Shown here piece by piece: positions 15,754 to 25,713 of a stretch of 26,649 bases of DNA. The notes under the pieces were generated by a model. The model had not been told where the DNA came from. It worked only from the letters and a program-made list of their open reading frames with translations, and searched no databases. The translations under genes were made by a program, and so were the position numbers. The first letter of the stretch is position 1, and each line of letters starts with the position of its first letter. This DNA is from Pseudomonadota bacterium (GTDB lineage Bacteria > Pseudomonadota > Alphaproteobacteria > Rhizobiales > Xanthobacteraceae). Location of the stretch: assembly GCA_023404705.1 (NCBI GenBank), contig JAEYAU010000138.1:1-26649 (forward strand). The letters run 5' to 3'.

Positions 15754-15909
15754 TCAGCGGGTCGCGACCGACCACGCGGTCGCGTGAAGTTCGGAACGGG
15801 TCAGCCCGATATCGCGCAGGGTGCGCTCGTCGAGAAAGGAGAGCGCGCGCAGGGAACGCCGATAGCGCATCCACTGCCGCACAGCGGAGATCATGTTGAT
15901 GAGAAGCAT
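15754..15909 (-). CDS. DUF1127 small protein (51 aa), second copy
   Basis: A 51-residue DUF1127 protein reading MLLINMISAVRQWMRYRRSL and then ALSFLDERTLRDIGLTRSEL. The core L..L.dReL.DIG..R.ei is shared with the gene at 10733-10888, although the two differ at most other positions and so are old paralogues. I chose the ATG at 15909 because AAGGA lies seven bases upstream; an ATG at 15936 would add nine residues. A 12-bp hairpin follows the stop. The protein is small and basic and may bind nucleic acid, as proposed for other DUF1127 members; no specific role is known. Confidence 0.9.
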   Translation of the reverse strand: MLLINMISAVRQWMRYRRSLRALSFLDERTLRDIGLTRSELHATAWSVATR

Positions 15910-15991
15910 GGTCGCGTCCTTGACGGTGAGCGGCATCGCCGCGTGATGGGTCTGGCGCTTTGTCTTTGCTGCAGCGCCGAAGGTTCACGCG

Positions 15992-16013
15992 GCGCCGGCC
16001 CAGCGGCCGGCGC
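15992..16013 (-). terminator. 9-bp hairpin downstream of the DUF2189 gene
   Basis: GCGCCGGCC and GGCCGGCGC (15992-16000, 16005-16013) pair perfectly around a 4-base loop, 33 bases past the DUF2189 stop on the minus strand. No T-run follows on either strand, so termination is only suggested. The rest of the 15910-16046 gap shows nothing else. Confidence 0.45.
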
Positions 16014-16046
16014 TCTCATCACGACTTCGTCAAGCCCGATGCCCGA

Positions 16047-16937
16047 TTACGGCCCGCGATCCCGCGCCCAGGGCAACAGCGACACCGGGAATTCGGCCGC
16101 GTAGCGTACGCCATCCGGCCGCTGGCGCTCGCCATGGATCGGGCTGGCGTCTGGGGCCACGGCCTTGCGATAGAGATGCCAGGTCGCGTGGCCGAGGATC
16201 GGCATCACGATCGGCAGGCCGAGCAGGAACGGGATCGAGCCGAGCACCAGCGCGGCCGCGACGATGACGCCCCACAGCGCCATGGTGATCGGGTTCTCCA
16301 CCACGACGCGGATCGAGGTCAGCATCGCGACCGGCAGGCCGACATTGCGGTCGAGCAGCAGCGGGAACGAGATCGCGCTGATCGTCAGCACCACGACGGC
16401 GAACAGGAAGCCCACCGCGTTGCCGATCAGCATCATGCTCCAGCCCGGCCCGGTCGTGAGCACCTGGTTCAGGAACACGAACAGCGACTGCGGCTCGCGA
16501 TAGCCGAAATGCGCGACGTAGATCGCATGGGCGATCGCAATCCATATGCCGAAGATCAGGAATAGCATGGCGCCGAGCGCCAGGATCGATGCGAACGAGG
16601 GTGCGTGCCAGACGTCGAAGGCATCGGTCCATGACGGCGTGCCGCCTTGCTCGCGCTGACGGCTGAGCTCGTAGAGCCCGATCGCCGCGAAGGGACCGAT
16701 CAGCGCGAAGCCGGCCGCCAGGGGGAACAGCAGCGGCACGAGCTCGTAGCCGAACATCGCGCGCCCGATGACGAGGCCGACCAGCGGATAGATCAGGCTG
16801 AGAAAGGCCGCGTGCGTCGGCATCGCCTGGAAATCGTCGATGCCTTTTCGGAGCGCATCTCTCAGATCGGCCGGTCCGATATGCCGAACGGCCGGAAGTT
16901 CCGGGGCGACCTCCGCCCGCGTGATCACGTCAGCCAT
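16047..16937 (-). CDS. DUF2189 integral membrane protein
   Basis: A 296-residue inner-membrane protein of the DUF2189 family, function unknown. After a soluble N-terminal segment (about 45 residues, including RHIGPADLRDALRKGIDDF) there are about six hydrophobic helices, with SRQREQGGTPSWTDAFDVW between the second and third, a conserved loop of this family. The ribosome site AGGAGG is excellent and close to the ATG at 16937, and the leader carries a short hairpin (16951-16967). The gene appears monocistronic: 131 bases separate it from the PAP2 gene upstream on the same strand. DUF2189 members in Rhizobiales and Rhodobacterales sometimes sit near respiratory genes, but no such neighbour is present here. 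Confidence 0.9.
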   Translation of the reverse strand: MADVITRAEVAPELPAVRHIGPADLRDALRKGIDDFQAMPTHAAFLSLIYPLVGLVIGRAMFGYELVPLLFPLAAGFALIGPFAAIGLYELSRQREQGGTPSWTDAFDVWHAPSFASILALGAMLFLIFGIWIAIAHAIYVAHFGYREPQSLFVFLNQVLTTGPGWSMMLIGNAVGFLFAVVVLTISAISFPLLLDRNVGLPVAMLTSIRVVVENPITMALWGVIVAAALVLGSIPFLLGLPIVMPILGHATWHLYRKAVAPDASPIHGERQRPDGVRYAAEFPVSLLPWARDRGP

Positions 16938-16950
16938 GGTGGTTTCCTCC

Positions 16951-16967
16951 TGAACGTCTCGCGTTCA
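16951..16967 (-). promoter_or_regulatory. Short leader hairpin directly before the DUF2189 ribosome site
   Basis: TGAACG and CGTTCA pair around TCTCG (plus-strand reading), ending immediately before GGAGG on the minus-strand transcript. The 6-bp stem leaves the ribosome site free and may simply stabilise the leader. Its function is uncertain. Confidence 0.25.
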
Positions 16968-17068
16968 AGGGATCGCGACACCACGCGCCCGATGCGACCG
17001 AGTCACGTCGAGCCGCGACCCGCAATTGGCGAAAGTCTACCCCCTCGGCGAGGGTTTGTCGCGGCCGA

Positions 17069-17797
17069 TCAATCGGGCGTCTCGGCCTCGTCCTCGACCT
17101 GCCCGTGCCGCTGGAGCCAGAGCATGACGGCCCAGCACAGGAGCGCCCAGGCAGCGCCGAGGCACCAGCCACCGAGCACGTCGGTCGGCCAGTGGACGCC
17201 GAGATAGACGCGGCTCACCCCGATGCTCAGGGTGAGCAGGATGGCGAGCCCGATGAAATAGGCCTTGAGGCGGCGCCGGGACTGCACCCGGGCGAGCAGC
17301 GCGCCGAGGGTGAGATAGGTGACGGCCGAGAGCATGGCGTGACCGCTCGGGAAGCTCAGGGTCTGCACGTCGACCAGATGCGCGACCAGCTCGGGACGCG
17401 GCCGCGCGAAGGCGCCCTTCAGACCCTGGCTGATCAGCGTGCCGCCCGCGACGGCCGCAAACACGAGCAGTGCGGCCGCACGCTTTTTCTCGATCAGCAG
17501 ATAGATGATCGATGCGGCGGTGATCAGCACCACCACGGTGGTGCCGCCGAGCGCTGTGACGTCGCGGAACATGGCTTCCAGCCACCAGGGGCCGATCGGG
17601 TCCGCGAGGTCGGCCGGATTGCGCAAGGCGCGCAGCACGGCTTCGTCGAAGGCATGTGTCTCGCTCTCGCGCACCTCGTCCACGATGGCGATGAAACCGA
17701 GCAGCGCCAGAGCAGCGAGACCGAGGCTCGCCAGCGCCGCGAACTCGGCGCGTCCCCGCAACCACGCGAGGAACGGAATCGTGCCGGTCAGGCTCAT
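17069..17797 (-). CDS. PAP2-family membrane phosphatase
   Basis: A 242-residue membrane protein of the type 2 phosphatidic acid phosphatase family, likely acting on a lipid phosphate or undecaprenyl pyrophosphate at the periplasmic face. All three family motifs are intact: K127-x6-RP (KGAFARPRP), PSGH (150-153) and SRxxxGxHxxxD (Ser195 to Asp206, with His202). There are about six transmembrane helices. The start at 17797 (MSLTGTIPFLAW) has GGAG upstream; a start nine codons earlier at 17824 is possible but has no good ribosome site. The gene is divergent from osmC, with 68 bases between starts. Substrate cannot be told from sequence. Confidence 0.93.
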   Translation of the reverse strand: MSLTGTIPFLAWLRGRAEFAALASLGLAALALLGFIAIVDEVRESETHAFDEAVLRALRNPADLADPIGPWWLEAMFRDVTALGGTTVVVLITAASIIYLLIEKKRAAALLVFAAVAGGTLISQGLKGAFARPRPELVAHLVDVQTLSFPSGHAMLSAVTYLTLGALLARVQSRRRLKAYFIGLAILLTLSIGVSRVYLGVHWPTDVLGGWCLGAAWALLCWAVMLWLQRHGQVEDEAETPD

Positions 17798-17865
17798 GCG
17801 GGCTCCACCATCAGATGTTCGCAATCCTCTGCCTTTATCCCCGACCCCTATAGCGGAGATCCCCC

Positions 17866-18297
17866 ATGGCGACCATCAAACGTGACGCGAGCGCAATCTG
17901 GACCGGCAGCGGCAAGGACGGGCAAGGGCAGCTGACCACGGCCAGCGGCACGCTCAGCAGCACGCCGTACTCTTTCGCCAAGCGCTTCGGCGAGGAGAAG
18001 GGCACCAACCCCGAAGAGCTGATCGCCGCCGCCCACGCCGGCTGTTTCAATATGGCGCTCGCGTTCCAGCTCAGCGGCGCCGGTCATCCGCCCGAGCGGC
18101 TCGAGACGCGCGCGGATCTCACCATGCAGCAGGAAGGCGGCGGCTGGCGCATCACCGACGTGCTGCTCACCCTCAAGGCCAAGGTTCCGGGCCTTGCCAA
18201 GGAGGAGTTCATGAAGCTCGCCGAAGGCGCCAAGGCGAACTGTCCGGTGTCGAAGGTGCTGAACGCGAACATCAAGCTGAACGCGGAGCTGGGGTAA
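17866..18297 (+). CDS. osmC: OsmC-family peroxiredoxin
   Basis: OsmC proteins are thiol peroxidases that reduce organic hydroperoxides, often induced by osmotic or stationary-phase stress. The 143-residue product has the two expected cysteines: Cys60 in AAHAGCFNMALA and Cys126 in AKANCPVSKVLNA. The N-terminal ASAIWTGSGKDGQGQL and the NPEELIAAAHAGC stretch point to OsmC rather than Ohr. GGAG lies seven bases before the ATG. It is divergent from the PAP2 gene; its last 26 bases overlap the 3' end of the DUF72 gene on the opposite strand. Confidence 0.94.
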   Translation: MATIKRDASAIWTGSGKDGQGQLTTASGTLSSTPYSFAKRFGEEKGTNPEELIAAAHAGCFNMALAFQLSGAGHPPERLETRADLTMQQEGGGWRITDVLLTLKAKVPGLAKEEFMKLAEGAKANCPVSKVLNANIKLNAELG

Positions 18298-19009
18298 GGC
18301 GCGCGATCATTTCCTGCAGCGCAACCGCACTGCCGATTGCATGCCCGTGCGCCGTATTGTCGAAAATGCACCAGGCTGACGTGGGTTCGCTGCGCAGTCG
18401 CAGCGCCACGTCGGCGATCTGCTCCGACGAATAGTCAGAGTAGTAGACACGCGGCGCCCCATGCAGGCGGAGATAGCGGAGCCTGCGCCAGCCGCCCGGG
18501 ACAGCCGCCTCGGGCGCGGGCGCGGGATCTGCGGCCACACGCGCGGCTCGAAACTTCGCGAGCAGCGCCTCGGCCTGGGGCGTGAACCATGTCGCGTGCC
18601 GCGGCTCGCACACGATGTCGCCGGCGTGGTGCACGCGCAGCAACGCGAAGAAGGGGCGAGCGACTTTCGGATCGAACTGAAAGCTCGGCGGCAACTGGAC
18701 CAGCAAGGGCCCGAGTTTGGCGCCGAGTCCGCGCGCCTGCTCCAGGAACGCCACGAGCGGCTCCTCGATATCGACCAGCTTTCGCTTGTGGGTGATCTCG
18801 CGCGGCAGCTTCACGGCGAAGAGGAAATCATCGGGCACGCTGGCGGCCCAGCGCTCATAGGTCGAACGTCGGTGCGGCCGATGAAATGAGGAGTTGATCT
18901 CGACCGCGTTGAAGCGATGCGCGTAGCGGGCGAGATGGCTGCCCTCGCTCGCGAACGCGGAGGCGTGCTGTTTGGGAATGGTCCAGCCCGCGCAGCCGAT
19001 GCGCAGCAC
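18272..19009 (-). CDS. DUF72 family protein
   Basis: A 245-residue TIM-barrel-like DUF72 protein; the biochemical role of the family is unknown. Family landmarks are the opening IGCAGWTIP, the EINSSFHRPHRRSTYERWAA stretch around residues 37-55, LLVQLPPSF, the CEPRHATWF segment and, near the C-terminus, WCIFDNTAHGHA. The start is a GTG at 19009, immediately after the TAA of the 60-aa gene upstream, so translation of the two is probably coupled. The 3' end overlaps osmC tail to tail by 26 bases. DUF72 proteins resemble endonuclease IV-type barrels at fold level, but that gives no function here. Confidence 0.92.
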   Translation of the reverse strand: MLRIGCAGWTIPKQHASAFASEGSHLARYAHRFNAVEINSSFHRPHRRSTYERWAASVPDDFLFAVKLPREITHKRKLVDIEEPLVAFLEQARGLGAKLGPLLVQLPPSFQFDPKVARPFFALLRVHHAGDIVCEPRHATWFTPQAEALLAKFRAARVAADPAPAPEAAVPGGWRRLRYLRLHGAPRVYYSDYSSEQIADVALRLRSEPTSAWCIFDNTAHGHAIGSAVALQEMIARLTPAPRSA

Positions 19010-19192
19010 TTAGGGCTCGCGTACGCGCTTGCGCAGGTCCGCGAAGGCGCGGCCCGCCATGCGGCCGAGCTTGGTCGCCGCGGTCTCGTCGCCGAGCTCC
19101 TTGGCGCGCACCTCGTTGAGCCACGCCTGCAGCCGCGCGCGCTCGTCGGCGGAAAGCTTGAGAATGGCGGACTGGATCTCGGCGAGCGTCAT
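19010..19192 (-). CDS. Small helical protein (60 aa), antitoxin-like N-terminus
   Basis: A 60-residue, highly charged, helical protein reading MTLAEIQSAILKLSADERAR and then LQAWLNEVRAKELGDETAA. The opening resembles the short dimerising helices of proteins annotated as addiction-module components, where a regular pattern of Leu and Glu precedes a basic tail. There is no toxin next to it: the downstream neighbour is the DUF72 gene, whose GTG follows this stop directly. The ribosome site is weak. I treat it as a real small gene coupled to DUF72, function unknown. Confidence 0.65.
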   Translation of the reverse strand: MTLAEIQSAILKLSADERARLQAWLNEVRAKELGDETAATKLGRMAGRAFADLRKRVREP

Positions 19193-19243
19193 GTGCCGAG
19201 CCTAGCCGCGCCTCGGCGCCGCATCAATCCTTCAGCGTGCCGC

Positions 19244-19771
19244 TCAGAACTTCGGGTCGTTCAGATAGTTGCTCAGGAGCTCACGCAGCGTCCACGCCTG
19301 TCCGCTGGTCTTGCCGCGGATGTCGTCGATCTTCCAGCCGTTCTCGTCCACCAGCCGATACTCGACTACGTCGACCCGCTCCGCCTCGGCATAGTCCTCT
19401 CCGCGGTTGAAGCGCGCCTTCACGGTCGCATTGCGCGCCGTGATCTCGGTAATCGTCAGGTCGTAGGACTTGAGATCTCCGGTCTGCGAATTGGTGACCA
19501 TATCGAAGCCGAGCGGCCCCATCTCGTCTTTGATCCGCTTCCGCTTGCCCTCGGTCTTGTCCCAGAGTTCGCCCAGCGACTTGGACAGCAGCTTGCGGTC
19601 TGCCTTCTTCACGCCGAAGCCCGGAAGGTCCGGATTTTTGAGAATGCGGTCGTAGAGCCCGGCCACGAGCTTGTCGGGGCGGCCGTCCGAGGCCGCGAAA
19701 GCAACCGGGGAAAGTGACGACGCGACCGACACCGTGAGCAGGGCGAGCAGCGACTGGCGGCGTGTCAGCAT
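19244..19771 (-). CDS. Exported DUF3828-like protein with possible Tat signal
   Basis: A 175-residue exported protein. The N-terminus MLTRRQSLLALLTVSVASSL carries twin arginines and a hydrophobic core ending in AFA, which suggests a Tat signal peptide (cleavage after about residue 26). The mature part ends in a pattern seen in DUF3828 or related small periplasmic domains: VVEYRLVDENGWKIDDIRG and then LRELLSNYL. The frame stays open upstream to 20557, antisense to the ATPase gene, but the protein only makes sense from 19771. No clear ribosome site. It is divergent from the ATPase at 19859. Family assignment is tentative; no function is known. Confidence 0.72.
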   Translation of the reverse strand: MLTRRQSLLALLTVSVASSLSPVAFAASDGRPDKLVAGLYDRILKNPDLPGFGVKKADRKLLSKSLGELWDKTEGKRKRIKDEMGPLGFDMVTNSQTGDLKSYDLTITEITARNATVKARFNRGEDYAEAERVDVVEYRLVDENGWKIDDIRGKTSGQAWTLRELLSNYLNDPKF

Positions 19772-19858
19772 GATCGGCGAATCCCGTGAGCGAATGAGGT
19801 TTTGTCGCGGACCCAACCGATATGGTTCATCATGATAGCCTAAAGCCTCGGAGACCAC

Positions 19859-20629
19859 ATGGCCCGCGCTGCCCGCAGGATCAATTTGCCGGCGCCTTAT
19901 CTGAAGCGCGTCTGGCTCGACCACGACCGCGTTGCCGATCCCGCGGCCTATCCGTTCTGCCTGCCGTTCCTGCAGAAGGGCTTCGACCTCGCCTTCGATC
20001 GCGCGATCACCATCATCGTCGGCGAGAATGGCTCGGGAAAATCGACCTTGCTCGAAGGCATTGCGGTGCTCGCGGGCTACGACGAGGCGGGCGGCGGGAA
20101 AGGGTACCGGCCGGTCGATCACTCCGAGGCCGTGGAGGTGATGGGCGGACGCCTCTCCGAGGCGCTGCGCGCGAGCTGGCTGCCGAAGCTGACCAATGGC
20201 TGGTTCTTTCGCGCCGAAAGCTTCTTCTCGGTCGCGCGCTATCTCGACGCCGCCGCGGTCTCGGTCCACGACGTGCCGCCCGACTACCTCTCGCATTCCC
20301 ACGGCGAAGGCTTCCTGCGCTTCTTCGAGGAGCGTTGCGACCGCCAGGGCATCTTCATCTTCGACGAGCCCGAGTCCGCGCTCTCGCCCTCGCGCCAGGT
20401 CGAGTTCCTCAAGATCCTCCGCCGCATCGACCGCTCCGGCATCGGCCAGGTGATCATGGCGACCCATGCGCCGATGCTGATGGCCTATCCGAACGCGCGC
20501 CTGCTGGAGCTGACGAAATACGGCCTCACCGAGGTGCAAGTGGAAAGCACCGAGCACTACCGGCTGATGCGCGAGTTCTGGAGCGATCCGCGGGGGTTCA
20601 TCGAGACGATGCTGGACGAGGAGCCGTAA
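19859..20629 (+). CDS. ABC-type P-loop ATPase (COG3910-like)
   Basis: A 256-residue soluble ATPase with ABC-like motifs but no transporter partner. Walker A is GENGSGKST (55-63), a signature-like LSHSHGEGF lies at 144-152, Walker B is IFIFDEPE (165-172), and the H-loop is ATHAP (His203). This matches the widespread single-gene predicted ATPases of COG3910, function unknown. GGAGA lies a few bases upstream of the ATG at 19859. The gene ends one base before the uvrA stop on the opposite strand, so the pair is tail to tail and not functionally linked by transcription. I see no nuclease or other defence partner. Confidence 0.88.
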   Translation: MARAARRINLPAPYLKRVWLDHDRVADPAAYPFCLPFLQKGFDLAFDRAITIIVGENGSGKSTLLEGIAVLAGYDEAGGGKGYRPVDHSEAVEVMGGRLSEALRASWLPKLTNGWFFRAESFFSVARYLDAAAVSVHDVPPDYLSHSHGEGFLRFFEERCDRQGIFIFDEPESALSPSRQVEFLKILRRIDRSGIGQVIMATHAPMLMAYPNARLLELTKYGLTEVQVESTEHYRLMREFWSDPRGFIETMLDEEP

Positions 20630-20630
20630 C

Positions 20631-23579
<2,949 letters not shown>

Positions 23580-23662
23580 CGGTGTTTAGCCGCCGGCATG
23601 TGTGAGTTGGGACTGTCCTGCGCGGGCCTTCGGCCCAGAACTGGCGCGACACAGGCGTGTCG

Positions 23663-23677
23663 GAACATAGGAAGAAC
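23663..23677 (-). promoter_or_regulatory. LexA (SOS) operator of uvrA
   Basis: GAAC-ATAGGAA-GAAC on the plus strand is GTTC-N7-GTTC on the strand of uvrA, an exact match to the direct-repeat SOS box known for alphaproteobacterial LexA. It lies 84 bases upstream of the uvrA start. The right half-site overlaps a 12-bp palindrome (AACGGCGCCGTT, 23675-23686). The gap 23580-23791 also holds a short GGGCC-TTC-GGCCC hairpin (23624-23636) in the uvrA leader. Confidence 0.85.
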
Positions 23678-23791
23678 GGCGCCGTTTCGCCAGGGCCGTC
23701 TCTACATGGGTGGCATGCCACCGCCATGCCGCTGTGGATAATACGGAGGTCCGGGTTCCGCACCCGGGCCGCAGCCCCGAGGATCGCCGCC

Positions 23792-24592
23792 ATGCGCCTG
23801 AAAGACAAGATCGCCATCGTGGTCGGCGCCGGGCAAAGCCCGGGCGAGGGGATGGGCAACGGCCGCGCCACATGCCTGCGTTTCGCGCAGGAGGGCGCCA
23901 GGGTCTTTGCGGTCGACCGGAGCTTCGCGTCGGCCGAGGAAACCGTGGATATGATCGGCCGCGAGGGTGGTACGGCAGTGCCGTTCGAGGCGGACGTCAC
24001 CGACGAGCGCACGCTGGCCGAGGCGATCGGCGCCGCCAAGCGCCACTGGGGCCGCATCGACGTGCTGCACAACAATGTCGGCGTCAGCATCGCGGGCGGC
24101 GATGCCGGCCCGCTCGACATCACGGAGGAGGCCTTCGACCGAATCTCGGCGATCAACCTGCGCGGCACCATCATGGCCTGCAAGCACGTGCTCCCGATCA
24201 TGCGCGCCCAGCAGTCGGGCGTGATCCTCAACATCTCGTCGGTCGCGGCCTGGCACGAGTATCCGAACGTCGCCTACAAGGCGACCAAGGCCGCCATGAT
24301 CGCCTATACCCAGCAGCTCGCGATCCAGAACGCGCCTTACGGCGTCCGCGCCAACGTCATTCTACCAGGCCTGATGGACACGCCGATGGCAGTAGACACG
24401 CGCGCCCGCGCGGCCGGGAAGAGCCGCGCCGAGATCGCGGCCGGCCGCGACGCCAAGGTTCCGCTGCGCGGCCGCATGGGCACGGCCTGGGACGTCGCCA
24501 ATGCGGCACTGTTCCTCGCCTCGGACGAAGCGAACTTCATCACCGGCGTGGCGCTGCCGGTCGACGGCGGCACGATGGTGAAGATCGGGTAG
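23792..24592 (+). CDS. SDR-family NAD(P)-dependent oxidoreductase
   Basis: A 266-residue short-chain dehydrogenase. The N-terminal nucleotide motif is extended (VGAGQSPGEGMGNGRA, about residues 11-26) compared with the usual TGxxxGIG. NNVG stands where most members have NNAG. The catalytic residues are intact: Ser149, Tyr162 and Lys166 (AYKATKAAM). The C-terminus ITGVALPVDGG is typical of the classical type. The ATG at 23792 has GAGGA eight bases upstream; the frame is open further back but without family content. The gene is divergent from uvrA and is followed by a long gene-free stretch. Substrate cannot be predicted; the nucleotide motif suggests a member of a distinct subfamily. Confidence 0.93.
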   Translation: MRLKDKIAIVVGAGQSPGEGMGNGRATCLRFAQEGARVFAVDRSFASAEETVDMIGREGGTAVPFEADVTDERTLAEAIGAAKRHWGRIDVLHNNVGVSIAGGDAGPLDITEEAFDRISAINLRGTIMACKHVLPIMRAQQSGVILNISSVAAWHEYPNVAYKATKAAMIAYTQQLAIQNAPYGVRANVILPGLMDTPMAVDTRARAAGKSRAEIAAGRDAKVPLRGRMGTAWDVANAALFLASDEANFITGVALPVDGGTMVKIG

Positions 24593-25104
24593 AGACATTC
24601 CGAGCCTCTCCTCTCAGCACATGAATATTCGTTCCCGCGGCGCGTCAGGCGCCCGGGGGCTGTCGCAGTCGCTCCTCCCGGAAGGGAGGCGGAGCGCCGA
24701 GACGGCGCGGGTCCGCAGCGGCGGACCCAAGTGGCCGGGCTTTCCCCGGCCGGGGCTGCGCCAACGTGCGCCGCCCAGGGTCACAGACGGCGACCCCTGC
24801 GCCTCTCGGCGCTCCACCACGGCCATTTTTCGGTCGGGCCGCTCTTCGACAGCTCAGGCATTCGCGCGCAGAAGCTGCCTACAGCCAGCCTCACTGGCAG
24901 GCGGTCGTAATGCCGCCGGTCGTTGGTTCCCGACTCCGCCCGGGAGCCCGGGTTGCAAATCCGGTGCCCGCAGGGGCCGCCTCCTGCTCCGCCGCGGCTG
25001 CACGGTTGACGTCCCACGTGAGCAGGAATGCCGCCATTATGGCATTTCGCATTTCCGGAAGCAAGAGAATAATTTCTATTTTCCAGAATTCAGCTGAGGT
25101 GGCC
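24593..25104. other. 512-bp intergenic region without a supported gene
   Basis: The frames crossing this stretch give Arg/Pro/Ser-rich text with no recognisable domain and I do not call them genes. It contains three tandem hairpins (24670-24751, listed separately) and an A+T-rich tail around 25050-25095 that contrasts with the rest of the window. AATGCC and GGCATT (25027-25032, 25041-25046) form a small stem. The first half may be a dispersed repeat or structured RNA; the second half shows nothing identifiable. Confidence 0.5.
24670..24751. repeat. Three tandem G+C-rich hairpins
   Basis: Hairpin 1 (24670-24696): CGCTCC and TCCC pair with GGGA and GGAGCG across a 3-base bulge, GGAA loop. Hairpin 2 (24709-24728): GGGTCCGC/GCGGACCC, 8 bp, 4-base loop. 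Hairpin 3 (24733-24751): GGCCGGG/CCCGGCC, 7 bp, 5-base loop. They follow the SDR gene by about 80 bases. Possible explanations are a compound extragenic palindrome, a transcript-end structure or a small structured RNA. Confidence 0.55.
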
Positions 25105-25380
25105 CTAACTCCGGCCCTCGTAGTCCCGATCGTGCACCGGAGCGTCGGGGCGCTGGCGATCGAGCGACTCGCGATAGGCGAGGCAGCCGCGCAGGAATTT
25201 GGGCCAAGGCGGCACCGCGATATGCGGATCGGTGCGCTCGGGCAGCAGGTTCCAGAGTTGCGGGTGATGCCAGCACAGATCGTGGCCCGTGCTGTCGCGA
25301 TGGGCGCGAATGCCGGCGCGCAGGCGGCGCACTTCGGCCATGAGGTCCTCACGATCCATCTGTGCGAGATCTTCGTCCAT
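25105..25380 (-). CDS. Conserved hypothetical protein (91 aa)
   Basis: A 91-residue protein with a helical, charged N-terminus (MDEDLAQMDREDLMAEVRRL) followed by a conserved-looking RAHRDSTGHDLCWHHPQLW segment and a Trp/Pro-rich tail (PPWPKFLRGCLAYRESLD). I recall similar short proteins in Bradyrhizobium-type genomes, none with a known function. The His/Cys-containing HDLCWHHP stretch might bind a metal, but no standard motif fits. The start at 25380 gives the acidic helix. No operon partner is evident; the next gene upstream on the same strand ends 117 bases away and the gap between shows nothing. Confidence 0.75.
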   Translation of the reverse strand: MDEDLAQMDREDLMAEVRRLRAGIRAHRDSTGHDLCWHHPQLWNLLPERTDPHIAVPPWPKFLRGCLAYRESLDRQRPDAPVHDRDYEGRS

Positions 25381-25497
25381 GCGGCTCTCCCGATCTGCGA
25401 TTGCACGATGATACCGCAGAGGTCGGCCGGAGTGAGGCGAGGGAAGACAAAATGCGTTCGCGGCACCGATCTGCGCCGGCGCCGCATGATCAGGCGA

Positions 25498-25626
25498 TCA
25501 GAGCCCGACCTGGAAAATCACGTTGCGCGTCACGCGCGCTGTCTCTCGTGTGTAGTGGCCATAGAATTTCCACTGATCCACGAGCACCAGCACGACCAGC
25601 GCGAAGATGGTGATCATCAGCCGCAT
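25498..25626 (-). CDS. Small membrane-anchored protein (42 aa)
   Basis: A 42-residue protein with one N-terminal transmembrane helix (MRLMITIFALVVLVLVDQWK) and a short basic tail (FYGHYTRETARVTRNVIFQV). Small proteins of this shape, with a hydrophobic helix ending in DQxxFxG, are familiar in Rhizobiales, function unknown. The ATG at 25626 is directly preceded by one arm of a 10-bp inverted repeat that would cover the ribosome-binding region. An alternative non-ATG start about 13-14 codons upstream (GTG 25668 or TTG 25665, near GAGGGG) would give a longer leader peptide; the start is therefore uncertain. Confidence 0.6.
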   Translation of the reverse strand: MRLMITIFALVVLVLVDQWKFYGHYTRETARVTRNVIFQVGL

Positions 25627-25667
25627 GTTGGCGAGTGTGCGGGCAGCGCATAAAGACCTCGCCAACA
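25626..25667 (-). promoter_or_regulatory. Inverted repeat covering the start of the 42-aa gene
   Basis: TGTTGGCGAG (25626-25635) and CTCGCCAACA (25658-25667) are perfect 10-bp reverse complements separated by 22 bases. In the minus-strand transcript the stem would include the A of the AUG at 25626 and the bases just before it. It may restrain translation, or it may lie inside a longer coding region if translation starts upstream. Confidence 0.4.
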
Positions 25668-25679
25668 CAGGCCCCTCGG

Positions 25680-25713
25680 TTTGAGTCAAATGGCCCGGCG
25701 CGATTGACTCAAA
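25680..25713. promoter_or_regulatory. Paired TTGA-N-TCAA palindromes, candidate operator
   Basis: TTTGAGTCAAA (25680-25690) and TTGACTCAA (25704-25712) are odd-length palindromes with centres 23 bases apart, about two helical turns. A half-site TTGAG follows at 25718-25722. They lie between the divergent 42-aa gene and the SMP-30 gene, where both promoters must be. The paired symmetric sites suggest a dimeric transcription factor; the regulator is not encoded in the window as far as I can see. Confidence 0.5.

Noticed and set aside
19010..19192. Toxin-antitoxin module
   Set aside because: The small protein has an antitoxin-like helix but the only coupled partner is DUF72, which is not a toxin family; no RelE, PIN or Fic protein is nearby.
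19859..20629. OLD- or retron-type defence ATPase
   Set aside because: No nuclease domain, reverse transcriptase or other effector is encoded next to it; the neighbours are uvrA and an exported small protein, and single COG3910-type ATPases are common housekeeping-like genes.
24940..24975. tRNA-like T-arm (GGGTTGCAAATCC)
   Set aside because: The loop does not fit TTCRANY and no matching acceptor, D or anticodon arms can be folded around it.
24621..25653. Plus-strand open frames of 158 and 295 codons in the gene-free stretch
   Set aside because: Arg/Pro/Ser-rich translation, no ribosome site or domain; they cross hairpins and run antisense to better-supported small genes.
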